Assembly (NCBI RefSeq): GCF_033807575.1
Contig: NC_084713.1
Coordinates: 18,761,389-18,825,388 of the forward strand
Length of the DNA stretch: 64,000 bases
Direction of reading: 5' to 3'
DNA from: Cydia pomonella
Taxonomy: Eukaryota; Arthropoda; Insecta; Lepidoptera; Tortricidae
Position 1 is the stretch's first letter. Each line of letters begins with the position of its first letter. Below, one piece after another: positions 31,111 to 41,271 of the stretch. Position numbers and translations under genes: made by a program. The notes below the pieces were generated by a model. The model searched no databases. It had not been told where the DNA came from and saw only the letters and a program-made list of their open reading frames with translations.

Positions 31111-31979
31111 GCATGTCAACTACTGAATATAGGCCCTATCTGTGTGCGTACCCAACATTCTAAGTTAACGCTCCGTAGCGAACGTAACGCAACTGTCACT
31201 GTCGCTGGTTAATGTAGTATGTTTAGTTTTTATAGTTGCCCAATTTCACAGTAGATGTCGCTGATCTATCGGCTACTTCACGCTATTAAGATTTTTCTAC
31301 AGCCCCTTATAAGGTAAATTTGGTTTCGGAATAAATGAGAATTAAGTTGTCAAGTGAAGTGTTTCATTACAAAAGGTAGGAAGTGCAGTGCAGTGTAGGG
31401 AGTGAACAGTCGCATTAATATGGAAGAGTGATTGAGATACACAAAGCGTTTCGTTATTGTAGCGCAAGTGATTGTGTCCTTGGCTAGGCTCCCTGGTCCG
31501 AAATTGGCTACTTGGTTTTTGTAAATAATGTGAAACGATCTTGATTTTCCTGAGGATCAAATGTCTATATAGGACTCATGGAATTTAAGCAGCACAAAGG
31601 TCAGAAATGAGAGTTAAAGTCTGACGCTTCCACTCGAAGGTTGCAACGCATCTAACAAAATGATAATGTGATGTGACGTCACATTATATAAGTCTGTCCT
31701 AAATGTATGGAAGATCAAGGAAATTGCCATTTTGACCCTGAAATATTGCATTTATGTGTATAGTTGTCATACAATTTAGTTTTCAATAAAATTTAAGGAA
31801 TCGAATGGTACCATAATGTTTTCCATTTTAGAAAGATAAAATAAAAAAAATTTTGAGACTGGAGCCTTGTATTTTTTTATAATCTCTATATAGTTTTTTT
31901 AAATTCCACTTTTTCATAATGGATGGCTCATTTTCTATCCATTTAACAAAATTTTGTTATAATACCTATTCAACATATG
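31111..31979. other. no recognised feature
   Basis: Low repeat content and AT-rich; it could hold the 3' flank of the minus-strand candidate gene that follows, but no AATAAA is well placed. Confidence 0.4.
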
Positions 31980-32337
31980 TCAAGTACCCAATTGCTCCGA
32001 AACAGGAGGATTGGCAGTGTAAGGAGGACTTTGCCCTGTAGGGTTTATCTCCTTCCTGGTCCTTTCTCTTTCAATAGTGTAAGTACTTCCTTGTTACCAT
32101 AAGGAACACTATAATAATACACGTATTTATGTTGATCAGCATTTAGGGCATGTTGCACCATGTACAGTCAAGGAAATCAATACTTTACCTTCAGTCAAAC
32201 TTTCATACAAGGTTTGGGGCAAAGACAAAGTGTCCTTAAAGTAGTAAAGTACCAAATCTAACAGTAACTTTTTTAGAAATACAACTCCAATTCTAACAAC
32301 AATCATTAGTTCCATGGAATAAACGGATACTCTTTTC
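31980..32337 (-). CDS. candidate two-exon host gene 3' end, unrecognised
   Basis: Exon A (32337-32189, 149 nt) follows a pyrimidine-rich acceptor TTTTTTATTTTGGTTTAG and ends at donor GAAG|GTAAAG. It encodes a hydrophobic stretch (MELMIVVRIGVVFL) and ends with LPQTLYESLTE. A 153-nt gap ending CTACAG is followed by exon B (32035-31980). In the phase set by exon A, exon B gives a Pro-rich tail (QSPPYTANPPVSEQLGT) and a TGA at 31982-31980. The acceptor of exon B is purine-rich upstream, so weak. The area lacks repeats. Possibly a membrane protein C-terminus; no family recognised. Confidence 0.3.
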
Positions 32338-32448
32338 CTAAACCAAAATAAAAAACACAATCAATTACTTCGTCACTTAAGTTCAACGGCCAAATAGAAA
32401 CTAATGAGTTTAGTACAATACCACACGTCATCCGTCGGTGGTGCTAAA

Positions 32449-32643
32449 ATGGCTGTATTGTCGTACGAGCTCCGTATTGAAATACGGCTTTTTGACTTAG
32501 GCAAATGTGGGACTGGCGTCATAGATTACTTTTATACCAGGCAGAACCAAAGCGAAAATTGGCAAAATGACGTTTCCGATTTTTTACTTCACGAAAGTGG
32601 CCAAGTCGCAGTGTGTTGGCCGTCGGATTTGAAATTGCAGTAG
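32449..32643 (+). CDS. short open frame, unrecognised
   Basis: 64 codons from AAAATGGCT, a good insect start context, to TAG. It begins MAVLSYELRIEIRLFDLGK. It lies back to back with the minus-strand candidate gene. It may be a first exon, a small gene or chance. Confidence 0.2.
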   Translation: MAVLSYELRIEIRLFDLGKCGTGVIDYFYTRQNQSENWQNDVSDFLLHESGQVAVCWPSDLKLQ

Positions 32644-32943
32644 TTCTCTTGAAATAGGTACCTAATAGTTTGAAGTGTGTGTGCCACACTAACACTGCTG
32701 CACCTAACTATATATAAGTAGCGTACATAGTAACTTTAACCACAATGAATAAACCTATACTCCAGCCGAAGTAGTTCTCCTTTTACGCCCCACCTCACAT
32801 GGCGGCCCTGCCAGTGCGGCCTTGTGCTATACTGGCGGCGCGCCGCGCCAGCCATTGAAGGCCAGAAATAAAATAAAAATAGAAACTATAGATGAGCCAG
32901 AGAAGCTCTGCTCGAACAGTTATAAATATACTTACTTAATATT
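32644..32943. other. unassigned with GC-rich patch
   Basis: 32800-32870 is GC-rich, with GGCGGCGCGCCGCGCC. No repeat partner seen. Confidence 0.4.
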
Positions 32944-33108
32944 CAGGCCAGTTTGACCGTACACTATCATCTAAATGATGGCATTCAGTTATCGTGCAGT
33001 TTGCTCGTAACTGTCCGTACATGCATTGGCGCGAACGAGATGCACAATAACTAAATTACATTATTAAAATATCATTCTGATGTCAGTGAGTTTAAATTGA
33101 CCTGACTG
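32944..33108. repeat. palindromic MITE (TGACCGTACACT ends)
   Basis: GGCCAGTTTGACCGTACAC at the left faces GATGTCAGTGAGTTTAAA and TTGACCTG at the right, with GTCCGTACATGCATTGGCG inside. Relatives at 43828 and 56325. Confidence 0.65.
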
Positions 33109-33388
33109 AAAAGAATTGTGTTAATTTTTTTGGAAAACTCAACATTTTACATGTCATTTTTTCTTAACCTAGGTATAAATAAAAAAAAATTAGGGGTGCA
33201 TTCAGAATAATGGGGCAAATTGCTAGCACAGCATAATAGACCGTACAAGATGGCGGTAAAAGGCAAGGCCGAAAAACTGATAGTGGGATTGACGCATTTA
33301 TTACAGACTCGACGGGTAGATGCATGTACCGTGATAACTAATGGAAGGGTGTTTCCCCACCAATCGAGCGAGAATCGATCGATGGCAT

Positions 33389-33762
33389 ATAGTTTCTACC
33401 TAGACCACTGGATTGATCGACATCGACTGTTCCGTGCTACCATCGATCGATTATCGATGAATTGGTGCGATCACACCCGAAGCGAATGGGAAACCTACGG
33501 AAAAAAATCAGGCGTAACTAACTCGTGGTCAACTTGACATAATGTATCTGTGCTAAATAGCATAGTTAATTAGTCGACGCCGTTCGATAGTTCCTACCTA
33601 GACAAATCGATCGATCGACGTCGACTGTTCCATTCTACCATCGATCGATTATCGATGGATTGGTGCGATAACACCCAAAGCAAGAGGGAAACTTACGGAA
33701 AAAAGTCAGGAGTAACGAACTGGTGGTTCTACTTGACATAATGTATCCATGCTAGCATGGCG
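33389..33762 (+). repeat. 198-bp tandem duplication rich in ATCGAT
   Basis: Unit 1 (33389-33586) and unit 2 (33587 to about 33762) align throughout: CTACCATCGATCGATTATCG, AATTGGTGCGAT/GATTGGTGCGAT, GACATAATGTATC. They have diverged by roughly 15 percent. ATCGATCGAT and TTATCGATG occur in both, and another ATCGATCGAT lies just upstream. A 105-codon frame spans unit 1 but is not kept in unit 2. Confidence 0.8.
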
Positions 33763-33939
33763 TACACAAAGCGTGGCAGTTTGCAAGTTTGCAGCCATCA
33801 CTAACGTCGCGCTAACTGATTGCTGCACGGCATGCGTTCTAATGAGCGTGCATTTGTATGGGGGTTGTAGGCGATCATATGCGGAAGATTAGACCATTCA
33901 TAGCTCTGATAGAAAATCACACTGCTATGCTACTCTGTA

Positions 33940-34190
33940 TATCAAATATCAAACATTTATTCAGCAAATAGGCCACAGGGGCACTTTTACATGTCCATTT
34001 TTACAAACAATAAATTAAAAAAAAAAAAACAATTACAAATATCGAATCTATGAAATAATAAATACTTTATTAGAGATGTATACTGTCTCTAAATGTCAAA
34101 TTACACAAAAAAAACTATGATAAAAAAATAAAACCATAAAATACTAAAATTCTTTAGAGATGTATAAGTCTCTAAGTGTCAGAGATAAAA
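33940..34190 (-). repeat. probable LINE 3' end
   Basis: CATTTATTCAGCAAATAGGC then CACAGGGGCACTTTTACATG and AATAAATTAAAAAA look like the complement of a common LINE 3' end. TTAGAGATGTATA...GTCTCTAA follows twice. Confidence 0.45.
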
Positions 34191-34257
34191 TATAAAAATA
34201 TATATTAAATTATATATTAATATATAATATATAAAAGAATATAGATATTTTACTTAA

Positions 34258-34362
34258 GGTAGCGGGTCGTCCATGCCTGTCACGTTCTAATAAGTACGTA
34301 AGTGTGAAAGTGACGGGTATAGTAACAAGCGATAAAAATAGGACCATGCTGTCACTGCTGCT
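34258..34362 (+). repeat. MITE family H, partial
   Basis: CCATGCCTGTCACGTTCTAA through ACCATGCTGTCACTGCTG. The first 30 bp of the unit are replaced. Confidence 0.75.
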
Positions 34363-34407
34363 CATTTTGTCTATAAGGGTAAGTGTATGTTGCACAAAAA
34401 TATGATG

Positions 34408-34765
34408 TTTTTTTTTATACTACGTCGGTGGCAAACAAGCATACGGCCCGCCTGATGGTAAGCAGTCTCCGTAGCCTATGTACGCCTGCAACTCCTGAGG
34501 AGTTACACGCGCGTTGCCGACCCTAAACCCGCCCCCCCCTCGTTACTTACTCCCTACCTTACTCACCGGCAGGAACACAATACTATGAGTAGGGTCTAGT
34601 GTTATTTGACTGCTGTTTTCTGTAAAGTGGAGGTACTTCCCCAGTTGGGCTCTGCTCTAGATCTGGAATGACATCCACTGGCTGTGCCCTAACACACAAA
34701 GCGAGATGACATTCACAATGCCCATACCTCTCTTTTGGACATAGTTTAAGGACGTACCCCCGGGT
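34408..34765 (-). repeat. retroposon R1, full unit
   Basis: Poly-T then TACTACGTCGGTGGCAAAC (complement of tail), through ACCCGCCCCCCCCTCG, to ACGTACCCCCGGGTCC. The reading end GGACCCGGG is the same 5' boundary as in the copies at 15978, 40645 and 47561. Confidence 0.85.
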
Positions 34766-34950
34766 CCAAATTGAACACATTTTAGATAGGTAGGTAAGGT
34801 TTTAGATAGATATTTTTCTATGAATGTCCTAGACCACTGGCCACCACGAAAGCGGCATTTAAAATGACTCAAGGGCAACACCGGTGTGAGGGCTGAGGGT
34901 TTAGAAGTGTCATTGGACTTTTAGTCAACTCGCCGATTATATGTTTCCAG

Positions 34951-35202
34951 GTTTACCCTCGAAAACTAAGCTCTCGCAGCTCCACTCTGAACGGCCGATT
35001 TAGGCAAATCAGGCGGGCTCTGTCCACACCCTATCTGTCTGACGATGCCGCATCTGCCTCTCAGCTGACAGAACTCTCCAGAAGCATTCGGTTACGTAGG
35101 GTCGCTACTCCCCAACAGCTGGACAGAAGCTGCCCTGCGTTAACTGATGGCACTGGGAAAACCAGCGGGTTGGGGTCGTCTTATATTAAGTATTACTATT
35201 GA
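34951..35202 (+). CDS. candidate terminal coding exon or retroelement scrap
   Basis: TATATGTTTCCAG at 34938-34950 is a good acceptor. An 83-codon open frame follows to TGA at 35200-35202, with higher GC and Ser/Arg/Leu-rich codons (e.g. LTELSRSIRLRRVATPQQLD). It is open upstream of the acceptor as well, back to a TGA near 34895. AATAAA occurs near 35387. It may be a host 3' exon or an old retroelement fragment; no family recognised. Confidence 0.3.
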   Translation, partial: VYPRKLSSRSSTLNGRFRQIRRALSTPYLSDDAASASQLTELSRSIRLRRVATPQQLDRSCPALTDGTGKTSGLGSSYIKYYY

Positions 35203-36404
35203 AACCAAGCTGGTTTTTAAGATAAAAATGTCTGAACCATGGAATGAAGACTTTTTTGATAAACGTCTTCAATTTAGATTAAGCGCGTCTGCAAATTGAA
35301 AGATTAAATCTAAACTACAACCGCTTAAAATAGAATCATTAAAGTGTTTGGAAACCTTCTAGATCAAAAACTTCATTTCATTGTAAATAAATTGTAAAAG
35401 TTCCCACTTATTATCTAGTTATTCACATTCAAAGTAATATAGTAGGATCAAAGACAATTGAGTACCAATAGAGGCGTATTGTTTAAAAGAAAATTTTATA
35501 GTCAACAAATTTACTGCCATCTTTCGACACAGGACTAAGTACTCTTAGAATTGAGGAAGAATTGGAGAACGGTAGACATCAAAACTGTACTAAACGGCAT
35601 AAAAGAAAATATTTAATTTCCTATAAGATAGGTAAACCTATAAGTCATTTAACCTAGAATATATAAATGGGATATGAAATAAAACAAATATGTAAATAGT
35701 CATATATAGTTAGTGGTTAGGTTAACAATGGCGTTATTCAACACGCTACAAGCCCGAATTACCTATTTTGTCTTAATCTTAATAAATATTAATAGTTTGT
35801 CTTAATCTGTAATTCTGACTTATGTATAAATAAGAAAGGGATACAACATAAATTAACTAATTGAGACGTTTACAGTTTCAAACAAGGGGTTAGTGTTTAT
35901 CCTTTCAACAATATTCTATTATAAAATAACACTTACCAAAGAAAGATATTGTATTATTCAGTATACAGCTGAATTTGAAACTTTGTTTCAAATTAGGGCG
36001 GAAATCCTATATAATATAAGCGGAGGGCAGATAAGGGTTTTATTGCGTTACGCAAATCGCTGAGGGGAAATGTTTTTAGTATATTGTTTTGGAAATACAC
36101 TCAAGAGCAATGGAAACGGGTCACTTAGGTACTTTACAAAATTCCACATTAACTGGTCCGTTATCATTTTTGGGTGTACTTATTCCTACGAAGTCTGATA
36201 GAGCTACAAGGAAATTACGTCTTTTGTAAGACGACATTTTACATGTCCGGACAAGTACAAGAAAAATGCACGATAACTGAATGACATCAGGTAGATTTAT
36301 TTATTTAATCGTATGGCGATATTGTCAAATAGGCAAAGTTACATATACGTGGAGTTACGTATACCTTACAATTACGTGAAATGCTCCTGTTATGTAGACG
36401 TTGG
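35203..36404. other. no recognised feature
   Basis: AT-rich. 36262-36295 (GCACGATAACTGAATGACAT) is a scrap of the MITE family at 32944 and 56325. Nothing else supported. Confidence 0.5.
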
Positions 36405-36520
36405 GTGCAGAGGGCCTACCGCCAACTACGTTCGACGTGTTGCGTCTCTGTCGCACTTGCAAATTCGTACGTAAGTGTGACAGGGAGGCAACACGTTGAA
36501 CGTGGTTCGCGGTAGGCGGT
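36405..36520. repeat. palindromic MITE (GGGCCTACCGC ends)
   Basis: CCTACCGCCAACTACGTTCG at the left faces GAACGTGGTTCGCGGTAGG at the right, centred on TTCGTACGTAAGTGTGACAG. Relative at 44303-44400. Confidence 0.75.
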
Positions 36521-36578
36521 TCAGATATGGTTTTGCTTCCATTTATGTGTTTACATGTGTATTTAAATTTGCTGCCTC

Positions 36579-36630
36579 TTTCAATCAATCAATCAATCAT
36601 CTTTCAATCAATTTCAATTTCTCTTTCAAT
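36579..36630 (+). repeat. (TCAA)n microsatellite
   Basis: TCAATCAATCAATCAATC run followed by degenerate TTTCAAT units. Confidence 0.75.
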
Positions 36631-36699
36631 TCTTTGTGTGACAATTCTTAAAAACCCTATACACAATTAGGTTGCGTTGTTTTATCTAAGAGTTCCTAT

Positions 36700-36885
36700 G
36701 GCTACCTCCTGTCTCCATCATCAGATCAGCTTGACGGTACCATAATATTGCATTGTCACCCGACTTACATATGTATGCAAATTTTCAGCTTCATCGGAAA
36801 CCGGGAAGTGGGTCAAATTTAACTTGCAAGATTTGTCCCATAAATACTAACAGGGCAAATTAAATAAAAGCTTGTAATGAAGCAA
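36700..36885 (+). repeat. dispersed moth repeat (CCTGTCTCCATCATCAGATC)
   Basis: Contains CTGTCTCCATCATCAGATCA, GACGGTACCATAATATTGCA and CGGAAACCGGGAAGTGGGTC, ending AATTAAATAAAAGCTTGTAA. I recognise the unit as common in Lepidoptera; function unknown. Confidence 0.6.
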
Positions 36886-37051
36886 TACTAGCGTAATTCA
36901 CAAAAAAAAAATTGAATTGAATAGTTGTTTTTTTTTTTTAATATTACTTTAATATTATGGTGATTGTTTCGGGTAAGAAAATAAAAGGGCTTGAACAGCC
37001 ATGGCGGGCATGGTGCCACCTTGATAAATCGCGCACCGGCCACAGTCGCTG

Positions 37052-37082
37052 TGCAGTCACGGACTTTAATTCTTAAGCCATT
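37052..37082 (+). repeat. short repeat word (CAGTCACGGACTTTAA)
   Basis: CAGTCACGGACTTTAATTC recurs as CAGTCATGGACTTTAACTG at 38638 and CAGTCACGGACTTTGATTT at 42854. Likely ends of one decayed MITE family. Confidence 0.45.
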
Positions 37083-37111
37083 CAGTTTTTAATTTTACAT
37101 TGAACATTTCG

Positions 37112-37250
37112 TACAGTCACGTCTAAAAATATCGATACGGACATAGTGCCAAAAATATGTATACACGACCTCAATATATGGGCAATAAGGTCGTGTATAC
37201 ATAATTTTGGCACTTTGTCTGTATCGATATTTTCAGAGTTGACTGTACCG
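37112..37250. repeat. palindromic MITE (GTACAGTCACGTCTAAAA ends)
   Basis: Arms of about 60 bp with ATATCGATACGGACATAGTG and ATGTATACACGACCT, loop near ATATATGGGCAA. Relative of 20096-20240. Confidence 0.85.
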
Positions 37251-37507
37251 TTAGTATTGAGAAAGAAATTAGCGTGAACCTTATATATATATGGATCCAT
37301 ATAATATAGTATAAAGTACGTGGAGTCGCCTGCCTCTGTCACTGTGGAGCCGAGGAGCAGAGTAGGTAGATAATCAACATATTTTCCAAGAGTACCCCTG
37401 CCGAACTAAATTAAACTATGGAGCTCTCAAGTGGATTCATTTTCTGGCCTTTCATTTATATTTTCTCTGTATCTGTTTGCTGTATAATGCCATACAATTA
37501 AATAAAA

Positions 37508-37716
37508 CAGTACCCCTAGTGTAAATAAAATCGATTTTGAAACGTGACGTACGCGTTTGCGTTTAGTCTCATTTTGTATTGGATTTAGAAAGAGCGCGCC
37601 AAGCGGGACGTTTTGGAAATTCAAAATAGGTAGTCAAAATCCTATACAAAATGAGACTTAACGCAAACGCGTTCGTCACGTTATGATGTCGATAAAAATT
37701 ACACTAGGGGTACTGA
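37508..37716. repeat. palindromic MITE (CAGTACCCCTAGTG ends), copy 2
   Basis: Same arms as 26983-27176, but the asymmetric centre reads CGCGCCAAGCGGGACGTTTT, the complement of copy 1. It is therefore inserted in the opposite orientation. Confidence 0.85.
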
Positions 37717-37762
37717 AAAACATCAACAGAAAAAACGTCCACATGGTAGTTATATACTCGTA

Positions 37763-37998
37763 GGTAGTTCGTGTCACCCGCGATGATGCGCAGATTTGCA
37801 AATCAAAAAAATCAAAACAATTTTTTTGTCAAATCTAACCTTTGAACCTTTTTTAACCGGGTGTCATGTAGTGACTACATTCAACTAACATCTTCTGTAA
37901 TGCACATGACTTTTAATGTTGAATAAATGAAATGAAATAATAAAAACATGACAATACGCCACGCGTCCTCGTGCATTTACGAGTGTCATTACACGATC
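37763..37998. repeat. MITE (GTGTCACCCGCGATGATGCG) split by an insertion
   Basis: The left part runs to TCAAATCTAACCTT and the right part resumes ACATGACAATACG and ends GTCATTACACGATCT. About 95 bp (37851-37945) absent from the relatives at 20348 and 29632 sit between. Confidence 0.65.
37851..37945 (+). repeat. short retroposon insert with A-rich tail
   Basis: Ends GTTGAATAAATGAAATGAAA then TAATAAAA, a poly(A)-signal-like and A-rich 3' end, inside a MITE. It looks like a heavily 5'-truncated retroposon. Confidence 0.45.
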
Positions 37999-38084
37999 TA
38001 CACTAGTTAACCTAACCTAATTGTCGATGATAATATCAGTGGTGTTTTGTATGGTAATAAGATCATTACACATTATATTTTTAT

Positions 38085-38431
38085 TTTTCTTCCTCGCGTT
38101 GTCCCGGCATTTTTGCCACGGCTCATGGGAGCCTGGGGTCCACTTGACAACTAATCCCAAGATTTGGCGTAGGCACTAGTTTTTACGAAAGCGACTACCA
38201 TCTGACCTTCCAACCCAGAGGGGTAAACTAGGCCTTGTTGGGATTAGTCCGGTTTCCTCACGATGTTTTTCTTCACCGAAAAGCGACTGGTAAATATCAA
38301 ATGATATTTCGTACGTAAGTTCCGAAAAACTCATAGGTACGAGCCAGGGTTTGAACCCGCGACCTCCGGATTGCAAGTCGCACGCTCTTACCGCGAGGCC
38401 ACCAGCGCTTCCCAATCAATGACACACATTT
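38085..38431 (-). mobile_element. full-length tRNA-derived SINE, family 1
   Basis: The complement starts with a head GCGGTAAGAGCGTGCGACTT, then AATCCGGAGGTCGCGGGTTC (B box), body TTTTTCGGAACTTACGTACG and 3' end AACGCGAGGAAGAAAAAT. An exact 16-bp duplication CACATTATATTTTTAT lies at 38069-38084 and 38432-38447. Confidence 0.92.
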
Positions 38432-38789
38432 CACATTATATTTTTATATAGAGCAGAAAGTAAGATACTGCATACCTAAGCTGTGTCAGGGTCGGGTAGC
38501 AGTTTCAACAATTTTTCCAAAGGTCACGTGGGGATGATTTACTCGTTCAATAATACGGAGTCAGGTGCGGACACTTGAAATTAACCTAGGAAATATGGCT
38601 GTTGGAGAAAAATGGGGTAGGCAGCAATACTGTACAGTCATGGACTTTAACTGTTGAGCTATTTAGGGCTTTCTTTTAAATTGGACATTTCTTACGGTTA
38701 GCATTGAAAACAATTGAAAACTGTGGCCATGAATGGATGGAATGGATCAGTGGTATACGTACCTTAACGTAACGTCACAGTTGGTGCCC

Positions 38790-39300
38790 CGAAAAGTCAG
38801 GCAAAACGACAAAATCACACATATCTCACTGCATTGCTGTTGCCCTTCAGAGTCTAGAGCACTGTGAAAAGGTAGCCTGTTTATCGGTATTCTACCGGAT
38901 ACACTTCGACTACTTCAGATGATGGCAGAGTGCCTAGACAGCCCTTTCCAGCTTCATTGGAAGAAGCTGCACAGGGCATCTTACTCACCGGAATTTATTC
39001 GTTTTATGTTATTAGTTTTAATTTCTAATTTTATTCGGTTGTTATTTCGGGGTATGTGCGATGGAATTACGTAATATAATCCCCCAATCTTCGTTCTGCC
39101 ACCGTGGGACTAGACGCAGACTTACGTTTCACTCTTACGTCGTTACTCTGCCACTGAGCACTGTGTATATGCCACTGACTCGCCACTAAATGCTACGCAT
39201 GAACTTTATCATGCGAACGGCTAAAGAGTGGAATTCATTTACTTCTAATTTATTCCCAGTCCAGTATAATTTGAATATTTTTAGAGAGTGAATAGACATT
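38790..39300 (+). pseudogene. Jockey-like LINE RT C-terminal fragment
   Basis: Broken plus-strand frames give VALQSLEHCEKVACLSVFYR, later RGTRRRLTFHSYVVTLPLS and FIMRTAKEWNSFTSNLFP, then VQYNLNIFRE. This is the usual order at the C-terminus of Jockey-clade RTs. Stops and shifts show it is dead. Confidence 0.65.
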
Positions 39301-39430
39301 TTTTAGGAGAGCATGTTCCATCGTAGACTGCATCGGCACTTACCATCAAATAAGATTGTGGTCAAATGCTTACCGTTCTCCAATAACAATAAAAACATTG
39401 ATTTTGTCATTTCCTAATGTCACTGCCAGA

Positions 39431-39558
39431 AGTGGCAGCATGGTTCCATTTTTATAGCTTGTCACTATGCCCGTCACTTTCGCACTTACAAACTTGTTAG
39501 AACGTGACAGGCATGGTGATGGCACAAATGATAAAGAGCCGACCATCTTAGCCCTACT
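39431..39558 (-). repeat. MITE family H, reverse copy
   Basis: AGTGGCAGCATGGTTCCATT through GCCGACCATCTTAGCCCTAC, the complement of the units at 23371. Confidence 0.85.
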
Positions 39559-39689
39559 GGTTCCTTGATAAATAGCGATGCTGTCCAACGACAACACTCT
39601 ATTGAACGTTCTAATCAAAAAACAGTAATGCAACAACCCGTTTTGTTTAGGACATGTAATCGGCCTCTCATTATACCAAGAAGATTAAA

Positions 39690-39897
39690 GGTGACGTTCG
39701 GATAATTGCAGCTGCTATGCTGTTATGGTGTCGTTGTTGTCACCACTGTGTTTATCAATTTCCTTGATAAAGTGAGTGACGTTCGCCACAGGTGCTGCCG
39801 CTATTATGACGTTCATTCCGTCACTGACTTCATCAAGGAAATTGACAGATAACGCCGCAACAGTAATGCAGCCTGCAGTTGACATTCACGCCTTTAT
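39690..39897. repeat. complete MITE, family G
   Basis: AAAGGTGACGTTCGGATAAT at the left, inverted at the right as GACATTCACGCCTTTAT. TCAATTTCCTTGATAAAGTG faces TTCATCAAGGAAATTGACAG. Confidence 0.8.
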
Positions 39898-40307
39898 ACA
39901 TATACTATTATTTTATATTGTTGTGTAGTAGTATTCGCAATAATTAATCCTTTGTCATTCAAGTTAAATGCAGCATCATCAAATATTAAACGACAACTAT
40001 AACAAAAACTGGAACTTATTTACATGTAGTTTTAATCCCGAAATGGTCTCATTTTTCACAACTTTTAATCAAGTTGTGGCCTGGAGGGATATTGATATTT
40101 CCATTAAATGAAATTGCTTTTAAATTTTAAACGATATTCTGGACCAATCATAATATGTAACGCAGAAAATAAATGATGCAACGAAGTAAAATGTGACAAA
40201 ATTAAACTAAAGTAAAAGACAGAGGAAACGTTTCTGTCAACAATAATAAATAGTGTCAACAACTTTATGGTTACCTAATAGCTAAAATCGACCACACACA
40301 CGAGTTA
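39898..40307. other. no recognised feature
   Basis: AT-rich, nothing supported. Confidence 0.5.
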
Positions 40308-40485
40308 TATTCAAGGGTCGAAAAACGGCGGTCATTTTGAAAATATAACCCTGTTCCATACAACAGAGACTTCCGTACACTAATGTCAACGATTAAATAT
40401 GCCCCAATAACGTCCATAGACTGTCCATGGGTCCATAAATTATGGTTGTTTTCAAAATGACTTTTTTTTCGAGCCTTGAACTTAG
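40308..40485. repeat. palindromic repeat (TCAAGGGTCGAAAAA)
   Basis: TTCAAGGGTCGAAAAACGGC and TCATTTTGAAAATATAAC face TTTTCAAAATGACTTTTTTT and CGAGCCTTGAAC. Confidence 0.6.
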
Positions 40486-40644
40486 GTACCTATATTAGAA
40501 CGGTCACTCACGCATTTTAAATCCGGAACATTTGAAAACGCAACGCATGACATAAAACTATCTGCGTACAATTTTGCTGTCGACAAAATACAAAGTCCTA
40601 AGACGCAACTTCTACTTACCTATACGCTGCCTTAAAGTTCAAAT

Positions 40645-41000
40645 TTTTTTTTTATACTACGTCGGTGGCAAACAAGCATACGGCCCGCCTGATGGTAAGC
40701 AGTCTCCGTAGCCTATGTACCCCTGCAACTCCAGTGGAGTTACATGCGCGTTGCCGACCCCAAACCCGCCCCCCCGTCGTTGAACTCTGGCAACCTGACT
40801 CACCGGCAGGAACACAACATATTACTATGAGTAGGGTCTAATGTTATTTGGCTGCTGTTTTCTGTAAGGTGTAGGTACTTCCCCAGTTGGGCTCTGCTCT
40901 AGATCTGGAATGACATCCACTGGCTGTGCCCTACCACACAAAGCGAGATGACATTCACAATGCCCATACCTCTATTTTGGACGTAGTTTAAGGACGTATA
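40645..41000 (-). repeat. retroposon R1, full unit
   Basis: Complement-oriented from TACTACGTCGGTGGCAAAC to GGACGTATACGTCCAGGTC, followed at once by a LINE end in the same orientation. Confidence 0.85.
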
Positions 41001-41035
41001 CGTCCAGGTCTAATACTTATAGCCAAGTCTTAATA

Positions 41036-41262
41036 TTGATATTGGAGGCAACGAAGCAGACGAATCGCCTGATAGTAAGAAATTACCGTCGCCCATGAAA
41101 ACTTGCAACACCAAAGCAAGAGAACAAGTGCGTTGCGGTCTTTTTAGATGGGAAAGTATGCTCATTTCTTGAAGGTTGTATCGGTCCGGAAATACCACGG
41201 GCGACAGTTCATTCCACAGTTTAGCCGTGCGAGGCAGAAAGTTGCTGGAGAAACGCACAGTT
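41036..41262 (-). pseudogene. Jockey-like LINE C-terminus plus 3' tail
   Basis: The minus strand encodes RFSSNFLPRTAKLWNELSP and VVFPDRYNLQE, then a shifted end. It continues into CATGGGCGACGGTAATTTCT and the tail TCAGGCGATTCGTCTGCTTC. Only the last 50 or so codons remain. Confidence 0.7.
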
Positions 41263-41271
41263 GAGGGCTGC

